From Chitinophagaceae bacterium UBA2789 (GTDB lineage: Bacteria > Bacteroidota > Bacteroidia > Chitinophagales > Chitinophagaceae), in the NCBI GenBank assembly GCA_002352145.1, contig DEHX01000172.1, forward strand, positions 1-6,059: DNA of 6,059 bases, given 5' to 3'. Made by a program: the position numbers and the translations under genes. Shown here one piece after another: positions 1 through 6,059 of the stretch. Position 1 is the first letter of the stretch. Every line of letters starts with the position of its first letter. Under the pieces are notes generated by a model, which saw nothing but the letters and a program-made list of their open reading frames with translations, ran no database searches and was not told where the DNA came from.

Positions 1-1013
1 TCAATTGTTTTATCCAACTCCAGTGCGTAGATGTTTGTACCGCCATCGAGTGCTGATACTTTTAGTCCGGGAATTGTATTGAGCCCGGCAAAAACTTCTT
101 CTGACTGTTTGACGGCCTGCTTCAGCCTGATCTCCAGTCCCTCCAGCCTGCTGAGTACCATGGCTGCAGTAAACCAGTTGCTGAACACCGTGCCGCCATG
201 TATTTTGATCAAATGCGGCATTTTTTCTATCACCGCTTTGCTGCCGCAGAGCACAGCGCCATTGGCACCGCCGAGGTATTTGTATAAAGAGATGTATATC
301 GTATCAAAATAAGAAGCATACTCTTTTACACTGACACCGGACCAGGCAGCGGCCATAAAGATCCTTGCCCCGTCGAGGTGGAGGGGAATATTATTGCTGC
401 GGCAATACTCACTGATCTTTCTTATTTCTTCAATGGGAACCATGCGGCCTTCTGTTCTGCGTACCGGGTTTTCAATGGACACAGCGCCGATGCCGCTGGA
501 GAATACTTCCAATTCCTTTAAGCCTGTAATGGCATTCTTTAATTCTTCTGCGGTGAAATAGGTTTTACCCATAGCCAGTGGCATGAGCCTTTTTTTAAAA
601 ACAGATTGTGCAGCATCTGCCTCATCGCGGTACACATGACTGGTATCCTGCACAAACACTTTGGTATTATCACCACTGAGTACAGCAATGGCCAGCTGGT
701 TGGCCATGGTGCCAGTGGGCATGCAGATGGCTTTTTCCTTGCCGGTTATTTCTTCAAATTTCTTTTCCATGGCTGCCACTGCCCCGCCCTCCAGGTAGAA
801 ATCCCGTTTGATCGCTTCTTTGCTGTTGATCTTTTGCAGTTCGGTGATATACTGTGCAGGATTGAAATCTTCCCCATCATAAAAGAATTTGATGATGGGC
901 TCTTCTGCATATGGCGAATTATTTCCGGCGGCCCTGGCTGCTGCGGGAAGAAAAGCAGGTAATACGGCGATGCCGGATGCTTTGAGAAAATTTCTGCGGT
1001 TAAAGGCGGGCAT
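1..1013 (-). CDS. Threonine aldolase / beta-eliminating lyase family PLP enzyme with Tat-like signal (C-terminus cut by window edge)
   Basis: The frame is open for 337 codons from the ATG at 1013 to the left edge, so the stop and probably a few tens of C-terminal residues lie outside. The fold is a type I PLP enzyme of the low-specificity threonine aldolase family, which cleaves beta-hydroxy amino acids such as threonine to glycine and an aldehyde. Visible landmarks are MPTGTMANQ (cofactor-phosphate region), HLDGARIF with Asp214 (expected to contact the PLP pyridine nitrogen) and Arg217, and SLYKYLGGANGAVLCGS, whose Lys245 is the expected Schiff-base lysine. The N-terminus reads NRRNFLKAS (Arg6-Arg7), then a hydrophobic stretch and an Ala-rich AAARA end, a good twin-arginine signal; export of a folded, cofactor-loaded enzyme fits the Tat route. 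The start was chosen because it gives the complete signal. The gene is divergent from the dioxygenase at 1202. Exact substrate is unproven; other beta-eliminating lyases share this fold. Confidence 0.9.
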   Translation of the reverse strand, partial: MPAFNRRNFLKASGIAVLPAFLPAAARAAGNNSPYAEEPIIKFFYDGEDFNPAQYITELQKINSKEAIKRDFYLEGGAVAAMEKKFEEITGKEKAICMPTGTMANQLAIAVLSGDNTKVFVQDTSHVYRDEADAAQSVFKKRLMPLAMGKTYFTAEELKNAITGLKELEVFSSGIGAVSIENPVRRTEGRMVPIEEIRKISEYCRSNNIPLHLDGARIFMAAAWSGVSVKEYASYFDTIYISLYKYLGGANGAVLCGSKAVIEKMPHLIKIHGGTVFSNWFTAAMVLSRLEGLEIRLKQAVKQSEEVFAGLNTIPGLKVSALDGGTNIYALELDKTI

Positions 1014-1201
1014 AATGGTGGGTTTTGGAATAACAATGTAAGGAAAAACCGGAACTTAAACGGTATTGCCCCTGCCATACCCGGCAAGAAGGCAGAAAAA
1101 CATACCAGTAATCAAGATTCTGATTCCGTTCATCAAACAGGGCAGCAGCTATCTGCAGAAGGTTTCTAACTTACTGATAACCTTTTTAAAAATCATTAGC
1201 C
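1014..1201. other. Divergent intergenic spacer between the aldolase-like and dioxygenase genes
   Basis: This 188-base spacer must hold the start signals for both outward-facing genes. I searched both strands for the Bacteroidota promoter pattern (TAnnTTTG with an upstream TTG) and found only near matches, such as TATGTTTT on the minus strand, with no properly spaced upstream element. There is a short dyad GGTAT/ATACC around 1062-1081 with a 10-base loop, too weak to call a structure. Neither start has an obvious Shine-Dalgarno sequence; the plus-strand gene is preceded by an A/T-rich stretch (around 1183-1195), as is common in this phylum. Confidence 0.5.
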
Positions 1202-1882
1202 ATGAAACGGATCTTGTATTACAGCCTCTTCCTTTGCCTCGGTTGCCACTCAACCGCACAAACGGACAATACCCCCTTGCTGAATGAAGCGAAAACGAAA
1301 CTGGAGGAAAAGACAGCTACGGTTTCTGAAATCCTCACTGATAAAAAATACCTGCCCCTTCATACCCTTACTGCTTTTCGTGATATGATAAAAGCCGGCA
1401 GCAATACAGAAGTGTTGATGATAGCCCCGGCAGATGAACCAGGAAAAAAGATAAGGGTGCTGGGCACTGTGACCGACAGTGAAAACAAGCCCGTAGCCAA
1501 TGCACTGGTGTACCTGTACCAGACCGATGCCCGGGGCTGGTACTCGGCTGATGCACCGCATGTTGGAGGCAACCAGGGAGATATGCAGCATGCGAGGCTG
1601 TTTGGTTATGTAAGAACAAATGAACAAGGAAAATTTGAACTGCACACTATAAAACCCAGCGGTTATCCCCGAAGCGACCTGCCTGCACATATCCATGTGC
1701 ATGTATGGGCAGAAGGATACCGGGATTTTGTGAATGAGTTTTTATTTGATGATGATGAGCGACTGAAAGGAGCTATTCGTGAACAGGCCATCCGTAACCG
1801 CTTCCTGGTAGAAAAACCGGAAAAAGCTACTGCTCCATTTGATCAGCAGTTTTCTTACCAGGTACAGTTGAGCAAGCAGTAA
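1202..1882 (+). CDS. Exported intradiol ring-cleavage dioxygenase family protein
   Basis: This complete 226-residue protein belongs to the intradiol dioxygenase family (catechol 1,2- / protocatechuate 3,4-dioxygenase fold), non-haem Fe(III) enzymes that split aromatic diols between the two hydroxyls. After a poorly conserved linker (residues about 21-83), the beta-sandwich starts at VLGTVTD and carries the family signature through VYLYQTDARGWYS. The four expected iron ligands are all visible: Tyr114 (GWYS), Tyr155 (PSGYP), His163 and His165 (PAHIH). Residues 1-20 form an export signal (MKR, hydrophobic core, then CLGCHSTAQ). Cys15 sits in a lipobox-like LGC context, but the -3 residue is Cys, so lipoprotein versus ordinary signal peptidase cleavage near Ala19-Gln20 is undecided. 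Classical cytoplasmic catechol dioxygenases are longer and have an N-terminal helical dimer domain that is absent here. The substrate is unknown, and no other aromatic-degradation gene is in view. Confidence 0.9.
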   Translation: MKRILYYSLFLCLGCHSTAQTDNTPLLNEAKTKLEEKTATVSEILTDKKYLPLHTLTAFRDMIKAGSNTEVLMIAPADEPGKKIRVLGTVTDSENKPVANALVYLYQTDARGWYSADAPHVGGNQGDMQHARLFGYVRTNEQGKFELHTIKPSGYPRSDLPAHIHVHVWAEGYRDFVNEFLFDDDERLKGAIREQAIRNRFLVEKPEKATAPFDQQFSYQVQLSKQ

Positions 1883-2015
1883 ATGGACGGAAACATAAAT
1901 TTACGCCGCTCTTTGGAAATCTGGCTACGAAAAATATAATACTAATTGTTGTGTGGATACTTTAAACCAACTGAAAGTTGACAGATGAAAAACAATAAAA
2001 GCATAAATAGCGTAC
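1883..2015. other. Convergent intergenic gap at the left edge of the AT-rich insert
   Basis: The dioxygenase gene and the minus-strand NTPase gene both end at this 133-base gap. It contains a small perfect hairpin, CAACT-GAA-AGTTG at 1968-1980 (5-base stem, 3-base loop). Neither strand has a run of T after it, so it is a poor intrinsic terminator and I do not call it one. Base composition falls from the flanking level to strongly AT-rich across this gap, so the insertion boundary probably lies here. One arm of a direct repeat also lies here (1986-2000). Confidence 0.5.
1986..2000. repeat. Left arm of imperfect direct repeat flanking the NTPase gene
   Basis: TGAAAAACAATAAAA here matches TGTAAAACAATAATA at 3885-3899 in the same orientation, 13 of 15 bases, with an uninterrupted 10-base core AAAACAATAA. 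Both arms lie just outside the NTPase coding region, 15 bases beyond its stop and 9 bases before its start. It could be the footprint of an insertion (target duplication or recombination site). The A-rich sequence makes a chance match possible. Confidence 0.35.
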
Positions 2016-3875
2016 TCACTTTAATCGATCTTGCAACAGATTTAATTGATTAATTAGATTGGTTATTATGAATTTATCAATTTTTGACTCCTTTTCAAGC
2101 TTTAAAAAATTTAGCTTTTCAATCAACTTTGGAATTTCTTCTTTATTCTTGGAATAATTATCCTTAATATTTTGGATCTTACAAATACCACTTAATATTG
2201 CGGTAAAATTTCTAAAACCGTTAGCTTTAAATCCTTTGATTCTTGTGTAAATTTCGTCAGCAGTTTGATTCTCAAATATGTTAGAGTAGCGGTATTTATC
2301 CTCTATATCATTATAATTGCCTTGCAACTGTAAAAAAAACTTATCAATCTCTGCTTTATTTTTCTCTGTCTCTAGTCGTTTTACATTTTCGTCAATAATA
2401 TCATCAATTTCCTTATCATCCCCTCTTTTACGATGCAAATCGATAAAACGAGTCGTCGCCAAATCAAAATCACTCTTAACAACTGATTTTTTTAGTCCTT
2501 CGATTAAAATAGGCTTAATAAGGTCAAGGTTATTATCAATTAATTCCTTATCAACTAATTGGCTGAAAACCGAATAAAGAAGACCATATTCATAAAACTT
2601 AAAATCACCATTTTGAGCAGCATCAAGCACAATTCTTGTACTCGCATCAACTATGTCATCACTATCAATCCAATATACATTCAATAGAGTTTTCAAAGCC
2701 TCTGAGTATGGCTGAACTTCTTCCTTTATTTCTTTTAATGGGGTATATGTCTGAAGTTCCTCTTTCAGTAAACTCGTATCGAGATATCCTGAAAGTATAT
2801 AATTGTAAATTGATTTGAAAAAGAAGTATTCTTTACGTTTTCCTAATTTATATCTTTCATAAAAATTATACTCAAAACTTTCATTGGCTTCATCATTCAA
2901 CTCATTACTATTTCCATTTTTAAAGGTTTGCTTTGCCATTGCCTTGGAAATAATGACCGATCTATATTGCCTATCAGACAATTTGTCTAAAAGCTTAAAG
3001 TTGCCAAAATCATCTGATGTCAGCATTCCTTTTTTAAAATCTTGGGCAACTATTAGTGATAAAAAAATTATACTTTTAGAAAGCTCAAGTTTTTCAGATA
3101 ATTCAGTATCAATTTCAAATACTTTTTTTATAATATCAAAAGCGAAAATAATTGTACGAAGATTCCTTTGTTCATATTCATCGATAATCTCAGTAATATA
3201 TTCTCTGTGTTGAGTTAAGAATTGGTAATATTTTGGGGCAGTCAAGTATCTTTTAAAGATCTCTTCGATAGGAGTTAAAGTCTTAGGAAAGTTTAAAGTC
3301 CTTGAAATCGTTTTCTCTTTAATTCTACCATAACTTTTCTTATCGATTTCACTCTCGTTTGCTATAAAAATTACTTTAACTTGATTTGTTTCAATAAAAT
3401 TTGTATTAATAAACCCGAGAATATCTTCATTACTACATTCATTTCCAATACGCTCCAAATCATCAAAACATATTATGTTATTTTTAAAATTTAAAAAATC
3501 ATCGATTTTAAAAGACTTAAAAGTATCCGTCGAATGTTCTCCGGCCTTTTGATTAACAAACGGAATCTTTCCAGCCGCATTGAACATAATTGCACCTAGT
3601 GAGCTTGCAATTTTAGCAGCTTTACTTTTCGTCCAAGGAAGTTTACTAATGACAATTTGATTAAAAATATCTTCAGGCTTACTAATACCATTTAATGAAA
3701 CATATAAACACTTATATTTTTTGCCAGTTGATGGATTTTCATGCTTCTCTAATTCAGGGACAATAATATTTCTCCAATAATAACTCTTTCCAATTCCCCA
3801 ATCTCCATTAATCATAATTGCACCTTCTGAGCTATCACTTAAGACATAGTCCGATATAATTTGAATTATGTTCAT
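2016..3875 (-). CDS. KAP-like P-loop NTPase, stand-alone, in an AT-rich insert
   Basis: This 619-residue protein has a clear N-terminal P-loop ATPase domain. Walker A is GDWGIGKS (residues 24-31, Lys30). Walker B is IICFDDLER (134-142, Asp138-Asp139); the DDLER form and the GDWGxGKS form are typical of KAP-type / 'P-loop NTPase fold' STAND-related ATPases. A sensor-1-like strand VIFIANES follows (Asn173), then EKTISRTLNFP, with Arg192 a possible arginine finger. Between the Walker motifs lies a weakly hydrophobic Ala/Gly-containing segment (about 86-106) where canonical KAP proteins carry membrane helices; here it is too polar to call one. Residues about 260-619 are helical, charged and match no domain I recognise; I see no nuclease, protease or TIR motif. 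The first ATG is kept because the helix and strand before Walker A need it. Composition is far more AT-rich than both neighbours, suggesting horizontal acquisition. A defence or stress ATPase is plausible but unproven. It lies 51 bases downstream of clpB on the same strand. Confidence 0.85.
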   Translation of the reverse strand: MNIIQIISDYVLSDSSEGAIMINGDWGIGKSYYWRNIIVPELEKHENPSTGKKYKCLYVSLNGISKPEDIFNQIVISKLPWTKSKAAKIASSLGAIMFNAAGKIPFVNQKAGEHSTDTFKSFKIDDFLNFKNNIICFDDLERIGNECSNEDILGFINTNFIETNQVKVIFIANESEIDKKSYGRIKEKTISRTLNFPKTLTPIEEIFKRYLTAPKYYQFLTQHREYITEIIDEYEQRNLRTIIFAFDIIKKVFEIDTELSEKLELSKSIIFLSLIVAQDFKKGMLTSDDFGNFKLLDKLSDRQYRSVIISKAMAKQTFKNGNSNELNDEANESFEYNFYERYKLGKRKEYFFFKSIYNYILSGYLDTSLLKEELQTYTPLKEIKEEVQPYSEALKTLLNVYWIDSDDIVDASTRIVLDAAQNGDFKFYEYGLLYSVFSQLVDKELIDNNLDLIKPILIEGLKKSVVKSDFDLATTRFIDLHRKRGDDKEIDDIIDENVKRLETEKNKAEIDKFFLQLQGNYNDIEDKYRYSNIFENQTADEIYTRIKGFKANGFRNFTAILSGICKIQNIKDNYSKNKEEIPKLIEKLNFLKLEKESKIDKFIITNLINQLNLLQDRLK

Positions 3876-3884
3876 GCTGGTTGG

Positions 3885-3899
3885 TGTAAAACAATAATA
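3885..3899. repeat. Right arm of imperfect direct repeat flanking the NTPase gene
   Basis: TGTAAAACAATAATA is the partner of the copy at 1986-2000 (13 of 15 identical, same orientation). It sits in the 51-base spacer between the clpB stop and the NTPase start, and its right end overlaps the A/T-only inverted repeat at 3893-3910. If the pair is an insertion footprint, the inserted unit is about 1.9 kb and contains only the NTPase gene. Confidence 0.35.
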
Positions 3900-3910
3900 C
3901 CAATATTATT
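3893..3910. repeat. A/T-only inverted repeat between clpB and the NTPase gene
   Basis: AATAATA at 3893-3899 and TATTATT at 3904-3910 form a perfect 7-base stem around a 4-base loop. Read on the minus strand, in the direction of both genes, the stem is followed by GTTTT, so it resembles a weak intrinsic terminator for clpB. A stem with no G or C would be very weak. It could instead be an operator, or promoter-like sequence for the NTPase gene: TAATATTG and TATTATTG each differ by one base from the Bacteroidota TAnnTTTG element, though no upstream TTG is correctly placed. Confidence 0.4.
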
Positions 3911-3926
3911 TCACTTTTCTGGCATC

Positions 3927-6059
3927 TCAGTTTATCCTTTCCGGTGTTTCATTCCGGAATACAACTACGCCGTCAAATACATCCACCAACACCGGTTTTG
4001 TTTTATCAATATCACCGGCCAGTATGCGTTTGCTCAGCTGGTTTACAATTTCTTTTTGTATCAGCCGCTTCAGTGGCCGGGCACCAAACTGCGGGTCGAA
4101 GCCCTGCTCGGCCAAAAACTCCAGCGCATAGTCGCTGAACTGTAATTGTATGCCGCTGTCGGCTACCAGTTTTTTCAGGTTGTTGAGCTGGATCTTCACA
4201 ATGCCGGCTATCTCCTTCTTCAGCAGCGGCTGGAACATGATGATCTCATCCACCCGATTGAGAAACTCCGGCCGTATGGTCTGGCGCAGCAGGTTCATTA
4301 CTTCCAGCTTCGCTTTTTCGGTAGCTGCTTCAATATTTTTTTCGGTCACTTTCTCAAATGCATCCATGATGAGGTGGCTGCCAATATTGCTGGTCATAAT
4401 GATGATAGTGTTCTTGAAATTCACTACCCGGCCTTTGTTATCGGTGAGGCGGCCATCATCTAACACTTGCAATAATACATTCCATACATCAGGGTGTGCC
4501 TTTTCAATTTCATCGAGTAACACTACACTGTAAGGTTTTCTTCTTACGGCTTCGGTGAGCTGCCCGCCTTCATCGTAACCCACATAACCCGGAGGCGCAC
4601 CTACCAGTCTTGATACGGTATGTTTTTCCTGGTACTCACTCATGTCAATCCTCGTCATCATGCTTTCGTCATCAAACAAATATTCGGCAAGGGCTTTGGC
4701 CAGTTCTGTTTTACCCACACCGGTAGTACCGAGGAAGATGAAAGAACCGATTGGTTTTTTCGGATCCTGCAAACCGGCCCGGCTGCGGCGTATGGCATCG
4801 GCTACGGCGGTGATGGCTTCTTCCTGTCCCACTACTCGTTCATGCAAATGCTCTTCGAGGTGCAGGAGTTTTTCCCGGTCGCTCTGCAGCATTTTTTGTA
4901 CGGGGATGCCGGTGGCCTTGGCAATGCTCTCGGCAATGTCTTCGGCGTCAACTTCTTCCTTGAGTAATCGCTTCTCGGTGGAGTTAATTAGCTGACTGGT
5001 TAACTGGTTAATGAGTGTTTCCTGTTCTTTGATTTTTCCATAACGTATTTCAGCTACTTTGCCATAATCACCTTCCCTTTCAAAACGTTCAGCCTGTTGT
5101 TTCAACTCCTCAACCTTAGCTTTAGCCTCCTGTATTTTTTCCACTAATTCTTTTTCTTCTTTCCATTTTGCTTTCAGGGTATCTCTTGTTACGGCCAGGT
5201 TGGCGATCTCGGTGTTGAGTTCTTTTAGTTTTAGTTCATCGTTCTCCCTCTTGATCGCTTCCCTTTCTATTTCTAACTGACGAATCTGTCTTTCTAATGT
5301 ATCGAGTTCTTCGGGCATGGAGTTCATTTCCAGGCGAAGTTTGGCAGCACTTTCATCAATTAAGTCAATAGCCTTATCCGGTAAGAAACGATCAGTGATA
5401 TAGCGGCTGGATAATTCCACAGCCGCAATGATGGCTTCATCCTTGATGCGTACATGGTGGTGTGTTTCGTAACGGTCCTTCAAACCCCGGAGGATAGAGA
5501 TAGCATCTTCCACGGATGGTTCATCCACCATCACTTTCTGGAAACGGCGTTCCAGTGCTTTATCTTTTTCAAAGAATTTCTGGTATTCGTTTAATGTTGT
5601 TGCACCTACAGCCCTTAAATCACCTTTGGCCAGCGCCGGCTTCAAAATGTTGGCGGCGTCCATAGCACCTTCGCCACCGCCTGCACCTACCAGGGTATGT
5701 ATTTCATCAATGAATAATATGATCTCGCCATCGCTGCTGCTCACTTCTTTCACTACAGCTTTCAGTCTTTCTTCAAACTCACCTTTATACTTGGCACCGG
5801 CAATAAGCAGGCCCATATCGAGTGCATAGATAATTTTTGATTTCAGGTTCTCGGGCACATCACCGTTTACAATACGGTGTGCAATGCCTTCGGCGATGGC
5901 TGTTTTACCCACACCGGGTTCACCTACCAATATCGGGTTGTTCTTTGTTCTGCGGGAAAGTATGTGCAGTGTTCTTCTTATCTCTTCATCACGGCCGATA
6001 ACAGGATCGAGTTTTCCCTGCCTGGCCAGTTCATTTAAGTTCTTCGCATATTTATTCAG
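3927..6059 (-). CDS. clpB: ATP-dependent chaperone/disaggregase ClpB (N-terminus beyond window edge)
   Basis: ClpB is the hexameric Hsp100 ring that threads aggregated proteins through its pore with DnaK. The frame is open to the right edge, giving 710 visible residues and a TGA stop at 3929-3927; roughly the first 150 residues (the Clp_N domain and start) are missing. The visible part begins in the linker to NBD1 (RQGKLDPVIGRDEEIRR). NBD1 shows Walker A GEPGVGKT (visible residues 46-53), pore tyrosine in GAKYKGEFEER (Tyr91), Walker B LFIDE (115-119) and an ERRFQ arginine-finger region (170-174). A long coiled-coil M domain spans about 248-375 and separates ClpB from ClpA/ClpC-type proteins. 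NBD2 shows GTTGVGKT (444-451), pore loop GYVGYDEGG, Walker B VVLLDEIEK (512-520) and sensor-2 GARPLKR. The Thr in place of Pro in the second Walker A is, as I recall, usual in Bacteroidota. All catalytic motifs are intact. Heat-shock control is expected for the family, but its promoter is outside the window. Confidence 0.98.
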   Translation of the reverse strand: MNKYAKNLNELARQGKLDPVIGRDEEIRRTLHILSRRTKNNPILVGEPGVGKTAIAEGIAHRIVNGDVPENLKSKIIYALDMGLLIAGAKYKGEFEERLKAVVKEVSSSDGEIILFIDEIHTLVGAGGGEGAMDAANILKPALAKGDLRAVGATTLNEYQKFFEKDKALERRFQKVMVDEPSVEDAISILRGLKDRYETHHHVRIKDEAIIAAVELSSRYITDRFLPDKAIDLIDESAAKLRLEMNSMPEELDTLERQIRQLEIEREAIKRENDELKLKELNTEIANLAVTRDTLKAKWKEEKELVEKIQEAKAKVEELKQQAERFEREGDYGKVAEIRYGKIKEQETLINQLTSQLINSTEKRLLKEEVDAEDIAESIAKATGIPVQKMLQSDREKLLHLEEHLHERVVGQEEAITAVADAIRRSRAGLQDPKKPIGSFIFLGTTGVGKTELAKALAEYLFDDESMMTRIDMSEYQEKHTVSRLVGAPPGYVGYDEGGQLTEAVRRKPYSVVLLDEIEKAHPDVWNVLLQVLDDGRLTDNKGRVVNFKNTIIIMTSNIGSHLIMDAFEKVTEKNIEAATEKAKLEVMNLLRQTIRPEFLNRVDEIIMFQPLLKKEIAGIVKIQLNNLKKLVADSGIQLQFSDYALEFLAEQGFDPQFGARPLKRLIQKEIVNQLSKRILAGDIDKTKPVLVDVFDGVVVFRNETPERIN

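Noticed and set aside
746..1087. Minus-strand open frame of 113 codons overlapping the start of the aldolase-like gene
   Set aside because: It lies out of frame with a gene that has clear family motifs and a signal peptide; its own translation is rich in Pro and Ser with no recognisable domain.
1250..1702. Minus-strand open frame of 150 codons opposite the dioxygenase
   Set aside because: It is fully antisense to a gene with an intact iron-binding signature, and its translation shows no domain.
1968..1980. Hairpin CAACT-GAA-AGTTG as a terminator for the convergent genes
   Set aside because: The stem is only 5 bases and no T run follows on either strand.
3558..3620. Membrane helix in the NTPase between Walker A and Walker B (residues about 86-106), as in canonical KAP proteins
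   Set aside because: The segment has Lys, Asn and Ser interspersed and a short hydrophobic run, so it is not a convincing membrane span by eye; a membrane-helix predictor would decide.
4146..4995. Several plus-strand open frames of 105-127 codons
   Set aside because: They are antisense shadows of clpB NBD2 and M-domain coding sequence, which is intact on the minus strand.
5928..5930. TTG at this position as the start codon of clpB
   Set aside because: It falls within the NBD1 Walker A strand (NPILVGEPGVGKT), and the same frame continues with conserved ClpB sequence to the window edge, so the codon is an internal leucine.
1..6059. tRNA, rRNA, CRISPR array, transposase, integrase or phage genes
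   Set aside because: None were seen: no regular repeat-spacer pattern, no cloverleaf-like sequence noticed, and no mobile-element protein among the open frames.

Overview
The window looks like a chromosomal segment from a Bacteroidota bacterium, most likely a Chitinophagaceae-type organism. The reasons are moderate GC in the flanking genes, starts without a clear Shine-Dalgarno sequence, a ClpB with the GTTGVGKT form of the second Walker A motif, and small exported enzymes whose signal peptides end in Ala-Gln-like motifs. Taxon assignment is inference from these features and not from a database search.

Layout, left to right. (1) Positions 1-1013, minus strand: a threonine aldolase / beta-eliminating lyase family PLP enzyme with a twin-arginine-like signal, cut at its C-terminus by the window edge. 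(2) A 188-base divergent spacer. (3) Positions 1202-1882, plus strand: a complete intradiol ring-cleavage dioxygenase family protein with an export signal and all four expected iron ligands. (4) A 133-base convergent gap. (5) Positions 2016-3875, minus strand: a 619-residue P-loop NTPase resembling the KAP / 'P-loop NTPase fold' class, in strikingly AT-rich DNA, with a large unassigned C-terminal half. (6) A 51-base spacer holding an all-A/T inverted repeat. (7) Positions 3927-6059, minus strand: the disaggregase clpB, missing only its N-terminal part beyond the right edge.

The flanking genes look like ordinary host genes. The NTPase gene looks like a later insertion between clpB and the dioxygenase gene: its base composition is very different, it has no functional link to its neighbours, and an imperfect 15-base direct repeat (13 of 15 identical) lies just outside both of its ends. 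Stand-alone KAP-like NTPases in such islands are plausible anti-phage or stress-response ATPases, but nothing here shows an effector domain, so that role is a hypothesis. No tRNA, rRNA, CRISPR array, transposase or integrase was seen. The 'exciting system' candidate, if there is one, is this orphan NTPase; the rest is ordinary.
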